A stretch of 64,000 nt of DNA from Streptococcus sp. WB01_FAA12 (GTDB lineage Bacteria > Bacillota > Bacilli > Lactobacillales > Streptococcaceae). How positions within the stretch are numbered: position 1 is the stretch's first letter; every line of letters starts with the position of its first letter. The position numbers and the translations under genes are program-made. Location of the stretch: positions 310,001 through 374,000 of the forward strand of contig NZ_JABAEX010000001.1 in NCBI RefSeq assembly GCF_012843315.1. Reading direction: 5' to 3'. The notes under the pieces are model-generated. The model ran no database searches. It had not been told where the DNA came from and was given only the letters and a program-made list of their open reading frames with translations. Positions 15,356 through 24,292 of the stretch are shown here, piece after piece.

Positions 15356-17350
15356 ATGAAACGTGTTTTTCTCTTCATCAGCAATCTTCTTTTAACTTTC
15401 TTCCTCATTGCGACTCTGTCCTTTTGGAAAGAAGCTCTTCCTCAACGCCTATTTCCAGGTGTGGCTGTACACAGTGGACAAGCCGATTATACTACCCTCA
15501 AACAAGAATTAGACAGCCTTGCTAGAAAACATAATAGTCTTATCGCAAGAACCATTTGGGAAGTAGATAGTGATGGAAAATCACAAACTTACTACGAAGC
15601 TTTTGGAGATGGGCAACTCCCAGACTGGATGCCTCCAGCAAGTCAAGAAAGCATTCACAAGAGCGATCTTCTCAACAACTACAATATTATCAGCGGATCC
15701 CTAACTAGTCAAGAATTGGCTACTCATCTGAAAGAACTTGGACTAGAAAAAGCGAATGCATTTGAAAATGACAGAGTATCCTTCGTACTGGCCATCTTTA
15801 CCCAACCTGATCAGCTCATCAGTATGTTAATCTTTTTGCTGACTTTCTTAGCTTTAATTGTTATCGGTCAGATTCAATCTCTTTCTCAGTCAGGGATTAG
15901 ATTGATTTCTGGAGAGCGGCTGAGCTATCTCTTCTTTCGTTCTCTCGCAAGAGACGGACTTGATATCCTTCTTTTTGGTCTACCTGCTTTGCTGATAGCA
16001 TGTATCTTGCTCATTTCCTTGGGATATCCTTATGAAGTTCAGACTTTTCTAGGAATACTTTTTATTCTTTACAATAGCCTACTTCTCTTACTTAGTCTTC
16101 TAATTGCCTTTCTTTTTACCATTTCTTTAAAAAAAGTCCATCTCCTCTCTATCATCAAAGGAAAATTACCAATCAAGTCAATTCTACGCATTCTCTACTT
16201 TGGTCAGGTACTTGCCATTCTACTGGTTATTGTAGGATTTGGACGTATGTCTACTTACTATCATATACTTGAGAAAAATGAAGCTGGACAAGCTACTTGG
16301 GAACAACGCTCCAATGTTGTTACTCTTCAAACAGGGCGTTCCAGTCAGATGAAAAATTTAGATGAACTGCAGACAAATGCTGATAAATGGTTTGACTTTA
16401 TTCAGCATGCTATAGATAATGAGAATGCCTTCCTTATTAAACATAATCTAGTTGAGCAAGCTCTTAAGCAAGCTACCTCAAATCATAATGAAACTGAAAA
16501 TAACCCTTATGGTGTGGAAGGAAAAAATATTCTCTACGTCACGCCCAGCTACTTCCAAAAGGAAGATATGGACTTATCATCAGAAACCTTTCAAAAAATC
16601 AACACCCTCAAAGATGGACAGATCCTTGCCATACTCCCAGAAGAACTACAAAAAAATGAAAAAGATATAAAATCAACCTTGCAACAAGAGTTAACCAACC
16701 GATTATACAGTAACAAGTCTAATCAAACTGTCGAAGTTAGTATAGCTTATACCAATCAAAATAATGATGTATTTCTCTATAATACCACCCATATTGCTTA
16801 TGATCAATGGTTATCAAATCCCATCTTTCTTGTGCTTTCTCCTAAAGCACTTGGTAAGGCTTCCTCCATCTTCTGGTTTACAAATCTAGAATATCTCTAT
16901 TTTACAGACCTCCACCAGACACAGGAACTTTTGAAACACTATCAAATTGATCAAATGGTCTCAAGGCTATCGTCTGCTAGGGAAACCTATCTCCAGTTAA
17001 ATCAAAAAATTAAAATCGAAATTTTTAGTAACTTAGCGAGTGCTATGTTTGCTATTTTGACTTCAATTTTGCTGTTTACAAGTTTAAATCTGCTCTATTT
17101 TGAAGCCTTTCGCAAAACCATATTCTTGAAAAAAATAGCAGGCTATTATTTCTTTGAATTACACAATAGATATATCACTTCTCAAATAGCAGCTCTCTTT
17201 CTCGGAAGTGGTCTAGCTTTCATTATTTCTAAGAATATCTGGATTACCCTGATCCTATTTTTCAGCTTTTCAAGTTTAGCCGTTCTTCTATTGAAGATCT
17301 TTGATAAGAAGGAAAGCAAAACCTATGTTAGCATTATCAAAGGAGGATAG
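15356..17350 (+). CDS. Bacteriocin-associated integral membrane protein (DUF1430 family)
   Basis: 664 aa: signal-like N-terminal helix (5-25), a long extracytoplasmic domain, a cluster of four helices (about 150-310), a second extracytoplasmic region (about 315-550) and three C-terminal helices. The layout and the N-terminal pattern match the seven-helix bacteriocin-associated (putative immunity) family found with lactococcin-972-type genes. It pairs with the ATPase that starts 1 nt after its stop. No bacteriocin precursor gene is visible upstream, so the system looks orphaned and may serve resistance. AGAGG precedes the ATG. Confidence 0.82.
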   Translation: MKRVFLFISNLLLTFFLIATLSFWKEALPQRLFPGVAVHSGQADYTTLKQELDSLARKHNSLIARTIWEVDSDGKSQTYYEAFGDGQLPDWMPPASQESIHKSDLLNNYNIISGSLTSQELATHLKELGLEKANAFENDRVSFVLAIFTQPDQLISMLIFLLTFLALIVIGQIQSLSQSGIRLISGERLSYLFFRSLARDGLDILLFGLPALLIACILLISLGYPYEVQTFLGILFILYNSLLLLLSLLIAFLFTISLKKVHLLSIIKGKLPIKSILRILYFGQVLAILLVIVGFGRMSTYYHILEKNEAGQATWEQRSNVVTLQTGRSSQMKNLDELQTNADKWFDFIQHAIDNENAFLIKHNLVEQALKQATSNHNETENNPYGVEGKNILYVTPSYFQKEDMDLSSETFQKINTLKDGQILAILPEELQKNEKDIKSTLQQELTNRLYSNKSNQTVEVSIAYTNQNNDVFLYNTTHIAYDQWLSNPIFLVLSPKALGKASSIFWFTNLEYLYFTDLHQTQELLKHYQIDQMVSRLSSARETYLQLNQKIKIEIFSNLASAMFAILTSILLFTSLNLLYFEAFRKTIFLKKIAGYYFFELHNRYITSQIAALFLGSGLAFIISKNIWITLILFFSFSSLAVLLLKIFDKKESKTYVSIIKGG

Positions 17351-17351
17351 C

Positions 17352-18002
17352 ATGATTGAATTGCAACATATTTGGAAACAATTTGGTTCTCGTATTATTT
17401 TTTCAGACTTGAATCTGAATTTTCAAAGTGGTATGGTGTATGCTTTGATAGGAGACAGTGGTTGTGGAAAAACCACTTTGCTCAATATGCTTGCAAAACT
17501 AGAGACTTTCGACAAAGGAGAAATCGTTTACAAAGGAAAGTCTTTGACTTCTCTAAAAAATGAGGAATTCTATCGTAACGAGCTAGGTTATCTCTTCCAG
17601 AACTTCGGACTATTAGAAAGTCAGACCATTCGAGAAAACCTTGAACTGGGACTGATTGGCAAAAAACAGAACAAGAAACAAGAAAAAGAGAGACTTCTTC
17701 TTCAAGCACTACAGGCTGTCAGACTAGATTATCTAAGTCTCAACCAAAAAATCTATGAATTATCTGGTGGTGAAGCTCAACGCGTAGCGCTTGCTAAGAT
17801 TATCCTGAAAGATCCTCCTTTGATTTTAGCCGATGAGCCTACCGCCTCGCTAGATCCAAAAAATTCCAAGGAAATTATGGAAATTCTCCTTGAACTTCGT
17901 AATGCTAATAGAACAATTATCATCGCAACTCACAATCCTAGTATTTGGAAAATGGCTGATCAGGTAATTCATCTCTCTCAAGATGGAAAAGAATATACTT
18001 AA
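17352..18002 (+). CDS. ABC transporter ATPase, lactococcin 972 group type
   Basis: 216 aa. Walker A GDSGCGKTT (36-44), LFQNFGLLES Q-loop, signature LSGGEAQRVALAK, Walker B LILADEPTASLD, switch His in IIATHNP. It is a LolD/MacB-like ATPase of the size used in bacteriocin export or immunity complexes. I chose the ATG at 17352 because AAGGAGG ends a few bases before it; an upstream in-frame start lies inside the permease gene. It is the second gene of a two-gene operon closed by a strong terminator. Confidence 0.9.
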   Translation: MIELQHIWKQFGSRIIFSDLNLNFQSGMVYALIGDSGCGKTTLLNMLAKLETFDKGEIVYKGKSLTSLKNEEFYRNELGYLFQNFGLLESQTIRENLELGLIGKKQNKKQEKERLLLQALQAVRLDYLSLNQKIYELSGGEAQRVALAKIILKDPPLILADEPTASLDPKNSKEIMEILLELRNANRTIIIATHNPSIWKMADQVIHLSQDGKEYT

Positions 18003-18008
18003 ATACCA

Positions 18009-18044
18009 AAATCCCTTGTGGTTATTTAGCCACAAGGGATTTTC
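18009..18044. terminator. Strong bidirectional terminator
   Basis: Perfect 13-bp stem AAATCCCTTGTGG (18009-18021) with 18030-18042, 8-nt loop and T/A flanks. It serves the ABC operon and, in the other direction, the pspC-like gene. Confidence 0.9.
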
Positions 18045-18106
18045 AGTCATTTATGCTGCTTCTTTTAAGTAACATAGTGCAAATAATAAATACTTCCTGT
18101 TAAATC

Positions 18107-18379
18107 TCACCAAAACCAGCCATCATTGTCATCAATAGCCTCGGCTTCCTTGCGTTTGCGTGGTCCTGTTCCGTACATTTCTGCTTCGATTTCTTCCTTA
18201 GTTGGCAGGATAGAGGCGAGGATGATGTAAATAATCACACCAATCCCAAAATTTGATATAGTAAAAATGGCGAAGAGAAAGCGGACTAGGGTTACATCAA
18301 GTTTCCACTTGTCTGATAGGCCAGCCAAAACTCCTGACACCATGCGATTTCGTCTCATTTTATAAAATTTTGTATTCAT
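18107..18379 (-). CDS. PspC-domain envelope stress protein
   Basis: 90 aa. The PspC core is visible (NRMVSGVLAGLSDKWKLD, then VRFLFAIF and a GIGVIIYIILASILP membrane helix), followed by a short charged tail ending GWFW. The ATG at 18379 is used because GAGGAAAC lies upstream; a longer frame to 18439 has no site. In Streptococcus, small PspC proteins belong to LiaR-type envelope stress responses; no such box was identified here. Confidence 0.85.
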   Translation of the reverse strand: MNTKFYKMRRNRMVSGVLAGLSDKWKLDVTLVRFLFAIFTISNFGIGVIIYIILASILPTKEEIEAEMYGTGPRKRKEAEAIDDNDGWFW

Positions 18380-18438
18380 GATTGTTTCCTCTTTCGGTAT
18401 TCTTACAAGTAGTATAGCATGAATCAGAACTATCAACA

Positions 18439-18882
18439 TCAGTCCGTAGGCCGATTTAAGATGACGAGTTTACCTCGGCAGATGCCACATCGATAGCGCT
18501 TGGTATCAATCCTTTTCTTACGTTGATAACTTTGCCGGCAGGATTGGCACTGATAGACTAGGTAGGTACTTTTGTCCTTCAAAGGGGGAACAAAGCGCAG
18601 TCCATCCACTTCTTTCAACAGTTCCTTAAAATCTCGGTCCTTATGTCGATATCCTTTTTTCTGAAAATAAAGGTGATAGTGACAGAGTTCATGGCGCACG
18701 ATTTTGCGAAAGACTTCCAAACCTAGTTCACTATAAACCTTGGGATTAAAATCCAAATGCCCATCCTTGGGAAAAAATCGTCCACCTGTCGTTCGTAGAC
18801 GAGAATTCCACTGGGCTTGGTGTGTAAAAGGTCTACCAAAGTCTTCGAGTGAAACAGACTGAACGTACTCAGTCAGTTTCAT
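18439..18882 (-). CDS. SprT-like zinc metalloprotease-type protein
   Basis: 147 aa. The metal site HELCHYH (about residue 66) is of the SprT/SPRTN type. A C-terminal zinc ribbon has CQSC and CGIC pairs, and the whole matches the SprT-like YdcK family. The cellular substrate in Firmicutes is unknown. The start overlaps the end of tex by 14 nt, so the two are co-transcribed. Confidence 0.88.
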   Translation of the reverse strand: MKLTEYVQSVSLEDFGRPFTHQAQWNSRLRTTGGRFFPKDGHLDFNPKVYSELGLEVFRKIVRHELCHYHLYFQKKGYRHKDRDFKELLKEVDGLRFVPPLKDKSTYLVYQCQSCRQSYQRKKRIDTKRYRCGICRGKLVILNRPTD

Positions 18883-20998
18883 CTGGAGCTAAGAGCGACA
18901 GATTGACTTTTTCACGTTCAGTATCGATTTTCTTGACCCAAACCGTTACCAAATCTCCGACTGACACCACTTGGCTGGGATGTTTGATAAATTTACGACT
19001 CATATGGGAAATATGAATCAAGCCATCCTCGTGAATCCCGATATCAACGAAGGCACCGAAGTCAACGACATTACGCACCACACCTTCCAGCTTCTGGCCG
19101 ACTTTTAAGTCTTTGATATCCAAGACATCTTGACGAAGAACAGGTGCATCAAAAGAGTCACGAAAATCACGACCTGGTTTGAGAAGGTCAGCAATAATAT
19201 CTTTAAGGGTTTCTGGGCCAAGTTCTAGCTCTTGCGCCATTTCCTTGACAGAAAGGGACTTAAGCTTATTTTGGGCTTCTTCATTTAAGTCCTTGATATC
19301 CAAGCATTTGAAGAGTTCCTTAACTGCAGCATAGTTTTCTGGGTGAACTCCAGTATTATCGAGGATATTGCTACTTTCCGGAATACGGAGGAAACCAGCT
19401 GCCTGCTCAAAGGCTTTGGCACCGAGACGAGGAACTTTCTTGATTTGAGCACGTGAAGTGATTTTTCCTTCTTCCTCACGGTATTTGACGATATTTTCAG
19501 AGATGGTTTTATTGAGTCCAGCTACGTGGGAAAGAAGAGCTGGGCTAGCTGTATTGACATTGACACCAACTTGGTTGACCACGGTATCGACGACAAAGTC
19601 CAGACTTTCAGACAGTTTCTTCTGACTGACATCGTGCTGGTATTGCCCTACACCGATTGACTTGGGATCGATTTTAACCAATTCAGCAAGGGGATCTTGC
19701 AAACGACGGGCGATAGAGATAGCCGATCGTTTTTCAACGGTTAAGTCTGGAAACTCCTGACGAGCAAGGTCGCTAACAGAGTAGACAGAAGCACCACTTT
19801 CATTGACAATAACATAGCTGACTTCAGGAAAATCTTTCAGAACTTCCGCCACAAAGGCTTCACTCTCGCGGCTTGCAGTACCATTTCCGATAGCAATAAT
19901 TTCCACACCAAATTGACCGATCAGGTCGGCTAAGTCTCTCTTGGCTTCTTCAATCTGACGAGCAGAAGCTGGTTTAACAGGATAAATGACTTGGGTCGTC
20001 AGCATTTTCCCCGTCGCATCAACAACGGCTAGCTTGGCACCTGTACGAAAGGCAGGGTCAAAGCCTAAAACCACGCGCCCTTTTAGCGGAGCAACCAAGA
20101 GGAGATTACGCAGATTATCCGAAAAGAGTTGGATCGCCCCTTCTTCTGCCTTTTCGGTTAATTCTGTCCGAATACGGCGCTCGATAGCAGGCAAGACCTT
20201 TTTCTTAACAGATTGCTGAACCACTTCATCAACATAGGCATTCTTCACCTTGAAACGCGCTGCAAAGAAAGATAGGATACGATCCGTCGCATGTTCAAAG
20301 CCGACTTTTAAGACACCTAGTTTCTCCCCGCGGTTGAGCGCCAAGGTACGATAGCCTTGCATATTGCTAACTGTCTCTGAAAAATCATAATAAATCTGAA
20401 AAACTTGTTTTTCATCAAGACTTTCATCCTTGACCTGCGAAGTGATTTTAGAGTGTCTCAGCACTTCCTGATAGGTCATAGCACGTAGATTGACATCTTC
20501 GGATAAGGCTTCTACCAAGATATCAACTGCTCCAGCTAAGGTTTCTTTACCAGTCGCAAATCCTTCACAGACAAACTTCTCAGCTTCTTTCTCTAAGCCA
20601 GTTACATTTTGCAAAATCAAGCGAGCAAGAGGAAAGAGTCCAGCTTCACGGGCAATGGTTGCCTTGGTCCGACGCTTTTCCTTATAAGGAAGATAGAGTT
20701 CTTCAACGTCTGCTAATTTCTCAGCTGCCAAAATAGCTGCCTCCAATTCCTTGGTTAGCTTGCCTTGTTCTTGAATCTTAGCCAAGACAGCTTCTTTACG
20801 GTCGTTGAGATTTGTCAGACTTTTATCCAGGTCAATAATCGCCTTAATCGCCACTTCATCCAGACTATCAGTCATGTCCTTCCGGTAACGCGCGATGAAG
20901 GGAATTGTCGCCCCATCAGCCGTCAAACTTAGAACGGTATCGATTTGCTTTAAGGTTACACCCAAATCTTGGGAGATTTTTTCATATTTTTTATCCAT
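18869..20998 (-). CDS. tex: Tex, S1-domain nucleic-acid-binding transcription accessory protein
   Basis: 709 aa with the full Tex order: helical N-terminal region, YqgF/RuvX-like domain ([19 protein letters not shown], near 315), helix-hairpin-helix region (about 490-560) and C-terminal S1 domain ([26 protein letters not shown], near 640). It binds RNA/DNA and influences transcription and toxin expression in several bacteria. No ribosome site precedes the ATG. An extended -10 lies 6 nt before it, so the mRNA is probably leaderless. Confidence 0.95.
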   Translation of the reverse strand: MDKKYEKISQDLGVTLKQIDTVLSLTADGATIPFIARYRKDMTDSLDEVAIKAIIDLDKSLTNLNDRKEAVLAKIQEQGKLTKELEAAILAAEKLADVEELYLPYKEKRRTKATIAREAGLFPLARLILQNVTGLEKEAEKFVCEGFATGKETLAGAVDILVEALSEDVNLRAMTYQEVLRHSKITSQVKDESLDEKQVFQIYYDFSETVSNMQGYRTLALNRGEKLGVLKVGFEHATDRILSFFAARFKVKNAYVDEVVQQSVKKKVLPAIERRIRTELTEKAEEGAIQLFSDNLRNLLLVAPLKGRVVLGFDPAFRTGAKLAVVDATGKMLTTQVIYPVKPASARQIEEAKRDLADLIGQFGVEIIAIGNGTASRESEAFVAEVLKDFPEVSYVIVNESGASVYSVSDLARQEFPDLTVEKRSAISIARRLQDPLAELVKIDPKSIGVGQYQHDVSQKKLSESLDFVVDTVVNQVGVNVNTASPALLSHVAGLNKTISENIVKYREEEGKITSRAQIKKVPRLGAKAFEQAAGFLRIPESSNILDNTGVHPENYAAVKELFKCLDIKDLNEEAQNKLKSLSVKEMAQELELGPETLKDIIADLLKPGRDFRDSFDAPVLRQDVLDIKDLKVGQKLEGVVRNVVDFGAFVDIGIHEDGLIHISHMSRKFIKHPSQVVSVGDLVTVWVKKIDTEREKVNLSLLAPDETD

Positions 20999-21004
20999 AT
21001 ACCT

Positions 21005-21013
21005 ATTATACCA
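21005..21013 (-). promoter_or_regulatory. Promoter of tex giving a leaderless mRNA
   Basis: TGGTATAAT (TATAAT at 21005-21010) on the minus strand ends 6 nt before the ATG at 20998, which puts the A of ATG at the expected +1. Confidence 0.6.
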
Positions 21014-21092
21014 TAAGGGACAAGGCTTGTTTCGTTCTACCCTTTTTTACATCTTTGATTATCAAAATAATCCCATTTCTACAAAATAATAG

Positions 21093-21098
21093 TATAAT
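21093..21098 (+). promoter_or_regulatory. -10 box for the 43-aa gene and permease pair
   Basis: TATAAT with a poor -35, 30 nt upstream of the ATG at 21129. It diverges from the tex promoter. Confidence 0.5.
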
Positions 21099-21128
21099 AG
21101 AGGTAGAATGTAGAAAAGAGGTAGGCCC

Positions 21129-21260
21129 ATGGCTGTTAAATTTACAAAAACGGATGACTTGGACAAGATGTTTGAAGAATTCGCCAAACTTCCTGACTTA
21201 ACACAAGTCACTTTCCCAGATGACAAAGACAAAAAAGAAAAAGTTGAGAAGAAAAAATAG
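21129..21260 (+). CDS. 43-aa conserved streptococcal small protein (SPJ_0845-like)
   Basis: Begins MAVKFTKTDDLDKMFEEFAK, then LPDLTQVTFPDD and a Lys/Glu-rich tail. It is small, acidic then basic, with no membrane part. It resembles the short family annotated as SPJ_0845 in streptococci (from memory). AGAGG lies upstream. Its stop codon ends immediately before the permease ATG (TAGATG), so it probably forms an operon with 21261-22981. Function unknown. Confidence 0.75.
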   Translation: MAVKFTKTDDLDKMFEEFAKLPDLTQVTFPDDKDKKEKVEKKK

Positions 21261-22166
21261 ATGACGCTTTTTCAATCTCTTCCTCCTAGTGTATTACAAG
21301 CAGGGGCTATTTTTCTCTCTATCATGATTGAAGCCCTTCCTTTTGTCCTGATTGGGAGTCTCATTTCGGGGTGGATTGAGGTCTATATCACACCTGATAA
21401 AGTCACTGAGTTTCTCCCTCGCAATCGTTGGGGGAGGATTTTTTTTGGTACCTTCATTGGCTTTCTATTCCCATCCTGCGAGTGTGGAATCGTTCCAATC
21501 ATCAATCGTTTTTTGGAAAAGAAAGTCCCCAGCTACACGGCAGTTCCTTTTCTGGTGACTGCTCCCATCATCAATCCTATCGTTCTTTTCGCCACTTATT
21601 CTGCCTTTGGCAATTCTTTAAAAATTACCTTCCTACGAGCTCTGGGAGCCATTGTGATTGCTTTGGTTCTGGGGATTTTCCTAGGATTTTTCTGGAAGGA
21701 ACCCATTAAAAAAGAGAATCCTATCGCTTGTCATGAACATGACTTTTCACACTTGACTCCTGCTAGAAAAGTCTTTCAGGTCTTTATACAGGCCATTGAT
21801 GAGTTTTTCGATATGGGGCGTTACTTGGTCTTTGGTTGTCTCTTTGCAGCTATCGTTCAGGTCTATGTCCCGACTCGGATCCTGACCTCTATCAGCGCTA
21901 GTCCAATACTTGCGATTCTCTTGCTCATGTTTCTAGCCTTTCTTCTCTCTCTTTGTAGCGAGGCAGACGCCTTTATCGGAGCTTCTCTCCTCTCGAGCTT
22001 TGGACTCGCTCCTGTCCTTGCCTTTCTGGTCATCGGCCCCATGCTTGATATCAAAAATCTCCTCATGATGAAACACTATCTCAAAGCTCGCTTCATATTG
22101 CAATTCATAGGCATCGTGACAGTGCTTGTCTTGCTTTATTCTTACATGATAGGAGTGATGCTATGA
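21261..22166 (+). CDS. YcgR/YraQ-type (UPF0718, DUF318) permease
   Basis: 301 aa, about eight membrane helices. The family motif PSCECGIVPI sits near residue 71 and is followed by APIINPIVL. A second SLCSEADAFIG motif and the ending GPMLDIKNLLMM are also typical. Conserved Cys residues within the membrane suggest transport or handling of a metal or sulfur compound, but the substrate is not established. It overlaps its partner gene by 4 nt. Confidence 0.85.
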   Translation: MTLFQSLPPSVLQAGAIFLSIMIEALPFVLIGSLISGWIEVYITPDKVTEFLPRNRWGRIFFGTFIGFLFPSCECGIVPIINRFLEKKVPSYTAVPFLVTAPIINPIVLFATYSAFGNSLKITFLRALGAIVIALVLGIFLGFFWKEPIKKENPIACHEHDFSHLTPARKVFQVFIQAIDEFFDMGRYLVFGCLFAAIVQVYVPTRILTSISASPILAILLLMFLAFLLSLCSEADAFIGASLLSSFGLAPVLAFLVIGPMLDIKNLLMMKHYLKARFILQFIGIVTVLVLLYSYMIGVML

Positions 22167-22981
22167 TCCGATTTTTCATTCTACTGGGCTATTTTGCTCT
22201 TACCTTTTATCTGCAGCTATCTGGCAAGCTCAGTCACTACATCAACCTCCACTATTCCTATCTAGTCTACATCTCTATGATCCTTTCTCTTCTGTTGGCT
22301 CTGGTTCAATTCTACATTTGGATCAAGAAAATCAATTCTCACAGCCATTTGGAAAGTCGTCGAGCTAGACGAATCAGCATCCTTTTACTGTCACTACCTC
22401 TATTGATTGGAGTTGCCTTTCCGACAGTAAGTTTGGACTCGAGAACCGTATCTGCCAAAGGCTATCATTTCCCACTCGCTGAGGGAACCGACACAGCTAT
22501 TCAGGCAATCGAAGGTACATCCAGTCAATACCTCAAACCCGATACCAGCACCTATTTTTCCAAATCTGCTTATGAAAAGGAAATGAGGACAATAGCTGAT
22601 AAATATCTTGCCAAAACAACCATTCAGGTTACAGACGAAAACTATATGGAGGTCATGGAAGTTCTCTATGACTATCCTCAAGAGTTTGAAGGGAAGAAAA
22701 TCGAGTTTACAGGCTTTGTCTATAACGATCCTAGTCATCCAGATAGCCAGTTCCTCTTTCGCTTTGGGATAATCCACTGTATCGCTGACTCTGGTGTATA
22801 TGGACTCTTGACCAAGGGAAACTCACGCCAGTATCCTGACAATACCTGGATTACCGCTAGAGGAACTCTGACCCTCCACTACCATAAAGAACTCAAACAA
22901 AATCTCCCAATACTGGAAGTTGAGAGTTTCACAAAAGTAGACAAACCAGAAAATCCCTACGTTTATCGTGTGTTTCAATAA
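22163..22981 (+). CDS. TIGR03943-type permease subunit (YcgQ-like)
   Basis: 272 aa: two N-terminal helices, a basic loop (ESRRARRI), a third helix and then a large extracytoplasmic C-terminal domain. It contains EFTGFVY and FRFGIIHCIADSG, which resemble an OB-like module with a conserved Cys. It is always found with YcgR-type permeases; here the ATG overlaps the permease stop (ATGA), so translation is coupled. Confidence 0.83.
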   Translation: MIRFFILLGYFALTFYLQLSGKLSHYINLHYSYLVYISMILSLLLALVQFYIWIKKINSHSHLESRRARRISILLLSLPLLIGVAFPTVSLDSRTVSAKGYHFPLAEGTDTAIQAIEGTSSQYLKPDTSTYFSKSAYEKEMRTIADKYLAKTTIQVTDENYMEVMEVLYDYPQEFEGKKIEFTGFVYNDPSHPDSQFLFRFGIIHCIADSGVYGLLTKGNSRQYPDNTWITARGTLTLHYHKELKQNLPILEVESFTKVDKPENPYVYRVFQ

Positions 22982-22998
22982 AAAGTGACCCAACAACA

Positions 22999-23032
22999 GA
23001 CAAATTACTTTTTAAAGTAGCTTGTCTTTTTT
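22999..23032 (+). terminator. Terminator after the permease pair
   Basis: GACAA/TTGTC outer and TACTT/AAGTA inner stems with a T6 tract, 17 nt after the stop. Confidence 0.75.
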
Positions 23033-23083
23033 GTTCTCCTAGTTCAACAAAATCAACACACAATCTTTCAAACAATAGAAAAA

Positions 23084-23110
23084 GTCCCAAGAAATAAGAT
23101 TTCTCGAGAC
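23084..23110 (-). terminator. Weak minus-strand terminator-like hairpin
   Basis: Interrupted stem of about ten pairs around AAG, followed on the minus strand by CTTTTTCT. It may be a backup stop for leftward transcripts from the micro-gene. The gap 22982-23663 otherwise holds the terminator above, the 16-aa micro-gene and an IS-end-like hairpin. Confidence 0.45.
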
Positions 23111-23202
23111 CATAAAAATGTTAACAAGATAGGGTTGACAATCATCACATATCATAGCTTAACTGCAATAGAGTTGTGATAGAAAACGTTGATTTACTAG
23201 AA

Positions 23203-23265
23203 AAAATAAAACTCATATTAAACTGAATATTTCAGTTTCTTACTGGCATAAAGCTATTTGAGTTT
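23203..23265 (-). terminator. Nested hairpin ending the micro-gene transcript
   Basis: Outer stem AAACTCA (23209-23215) with TGAGTTT (23259-23265). Inner perfect 8-bp stem AAACTGAA/TTCAGTTT (23220-23227, 23231-23238). On the minus strand the outer stem is followed by TATTTTTTCT. Confidence 0.65.
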
Positions 23266-23288
23266 AATTTAACAACCACTAACCTCTA

Positions 23289-23339
23289 TTAACGCCACCA
23301 AATGCTGAACCATAAACGGAAGTAGAATCCTAAGAACAT
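23289..23339 (-). CDS. 16-aa aromatic micro-peptide gene
   Basis: MFLGFYFRLWFSIWWR: nine of 16 residues are aromatic and two are basic. AAAAGGAGGTG, a near-perfect ribosome site, ends 6 nt before the ATG. A consensus promoter (TTGCAA-17-TATAAT) lies 43 nt upstream of the ATG and a hairpin with a T tract follows, giving a predicted stand-alone mRNA of about 170 nt. It has no gene partner on the same strand. Possible roles are a signalling, membrane-active or regulatory peptide; I do not recognise it. Too short to exclude a structural-RNA role instead. Confidence 0.65.
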   Translation of the reverse strand: MFLGFYFRLWFSIWWR

Positions 23340-23381
23340 AATGTACACCTCCTTTTAAAAACGTTTTTCCATCTCAACTAT

Positions 23382-23410
23382 ATTATATATTTTCTTGTGG
23401 AGAATTGCAA
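23382..23410 (-). promoter_or_regulatory. Promoter of the 16-aa micro-gene
   Basis: Minus strand TTGCAA (23405-23410), 17-bp spacer, TATAAT (23382-23387). Confidence 0.75.
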
Positions 23411-23540
23411 ATTTTTTCAGTCAAATTACTAGCTTTTTTCAAAAAAATATGATAAAAGACAAAATTTTATATTAAAAATAGTTATTTACTTTCGGTTTCT
23501 GTAAAATGAAGACATAATATAAATGCACTAAGTCCCATAA

Positions 23541-23616
23541 CTGGATTTTTTCTGTCAAACTTTTGAGGCTAGTTCATAACTTCCAGTTGTTGAAATTAGG
23601 AACTAGCCTCTTTTCT
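23541..23616. repeat. IS-end-like sequence with 11-bp hairpin
   Basis: On the minus strand from 23575 the pattern GAACT-n-GCCTCAAAAGTT-n-GACAGAAAAAATC matches the island border repeat at 7681-7713. An 11-bp perfect stem joins 23565-23575 and 23600-23610, followed by TTTTCT on the plus strand. It looks like a remnant of the same mobile family and may serve as a terminator. Confidence 0.55.
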
Positions 23617-23663
23617 GCGCCATGAATCTCCGCTTTTTACTGCTTTTCTTCAACTCAGTTGGA

Positions 23664-24275
23664 CTACTTCTCATTTTGTAATAAAGCTCTTACCTCGTCT
23701 GCTCCAATTTTATCCTCAGCTTTTTCAAAGAGTTGAATAGATTGATAAAAATAATCTCGTGATTTATTTGAATTTTGCTTCAGATAAATCTCTCCCATCC
23801 CTCTATAGGAACATGCTTGGGCAATGAAGTCCTCAGTTGTCAAAGCAAAATCTAGGGATTCTTGCATATATCTTTCTGCCTCTTCTAGATTTCCCAACTT
23901 TAAACGAAGGTGGCCTTGTTCATAGTTGTTAACAGAAAATTTCAAAGCATCATTGGGAAAATATTTTTTTATAATTTGTATTTCCTGATCGATATAGAGT
24001 AGAGCTTTTTGAAAATGACCCATTTCCCTGTAAATCATCGCTAACTGATGATAACCAATATGTTCATTTTCTTGGTCACTTTTAGTTCGGGCTAAGTCAA
24101 TATAACGCTGGTAAATACTTAAGCACTCGCTATAATTTTGCTCTTCAAGATAGATATAGCCCATCAAATTTAATAAACTAAAATTAGTGCAAGTTTCCAA
24201 AGAAAAATCAGCTTCAACTAATTTTTTAGCCTCTTCAATTTTGCCTTCAAACAATAATTCCCATGCTTGATTCAT
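23664..24275 (-). CDS. TPR-repeat protein, function unknown
   Basis: 203 aa of helical repeats. TPR-like units are visible (NLMGYIYLEEQNYSECLSIY, AMIYREMGHFQKALLYID, GHLRLKLGNLEEAERYM, GEIYLKQNSNKSRDYFY). It has no signal, membrane segment or catalytic motif, so it is probably a protein-binding scaffold in the cytoplasm. It is the last gene of a three-gene operon, 17 nt after the zinc-ribbon gene. Confidence 0.75.
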   Translation of the reverse strand: MNQAWELLFEGKIEEAKKLVEADFSLETCTNFSLLNLMGYIYLEEQNYSECLSIYQRYIDLARTKSDQENEHIGYHQLAMIYREMGHFQKALLYIDQEIQIIKKYFPNDALKFSVNNYEQGHLRLKLGNLEEAERYMQESLDFALTTEDFIAQACSYRGMGEIYLKQNSNKSRDYFYQSIQLFEKAEDKIGADEVRALLQNEK

Positions 24276-24292
24276 GCTTATTCTCCTGCATC

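Noticed and set aside
15283-15525. 80-aa plus-strand ORF overlapping the start of the DUF1430 gene
   Set aside because: It runs through the terminator hairpin in another frame, has no ribosome site and its second half is a shadow of the transporter gene.
23110-23200. Further small ORFs downstream of the 16-aa gene on the minus strand
   Set aside because: They lack ribosome sites and lie beyond the hairpin that probably ends the transcript.
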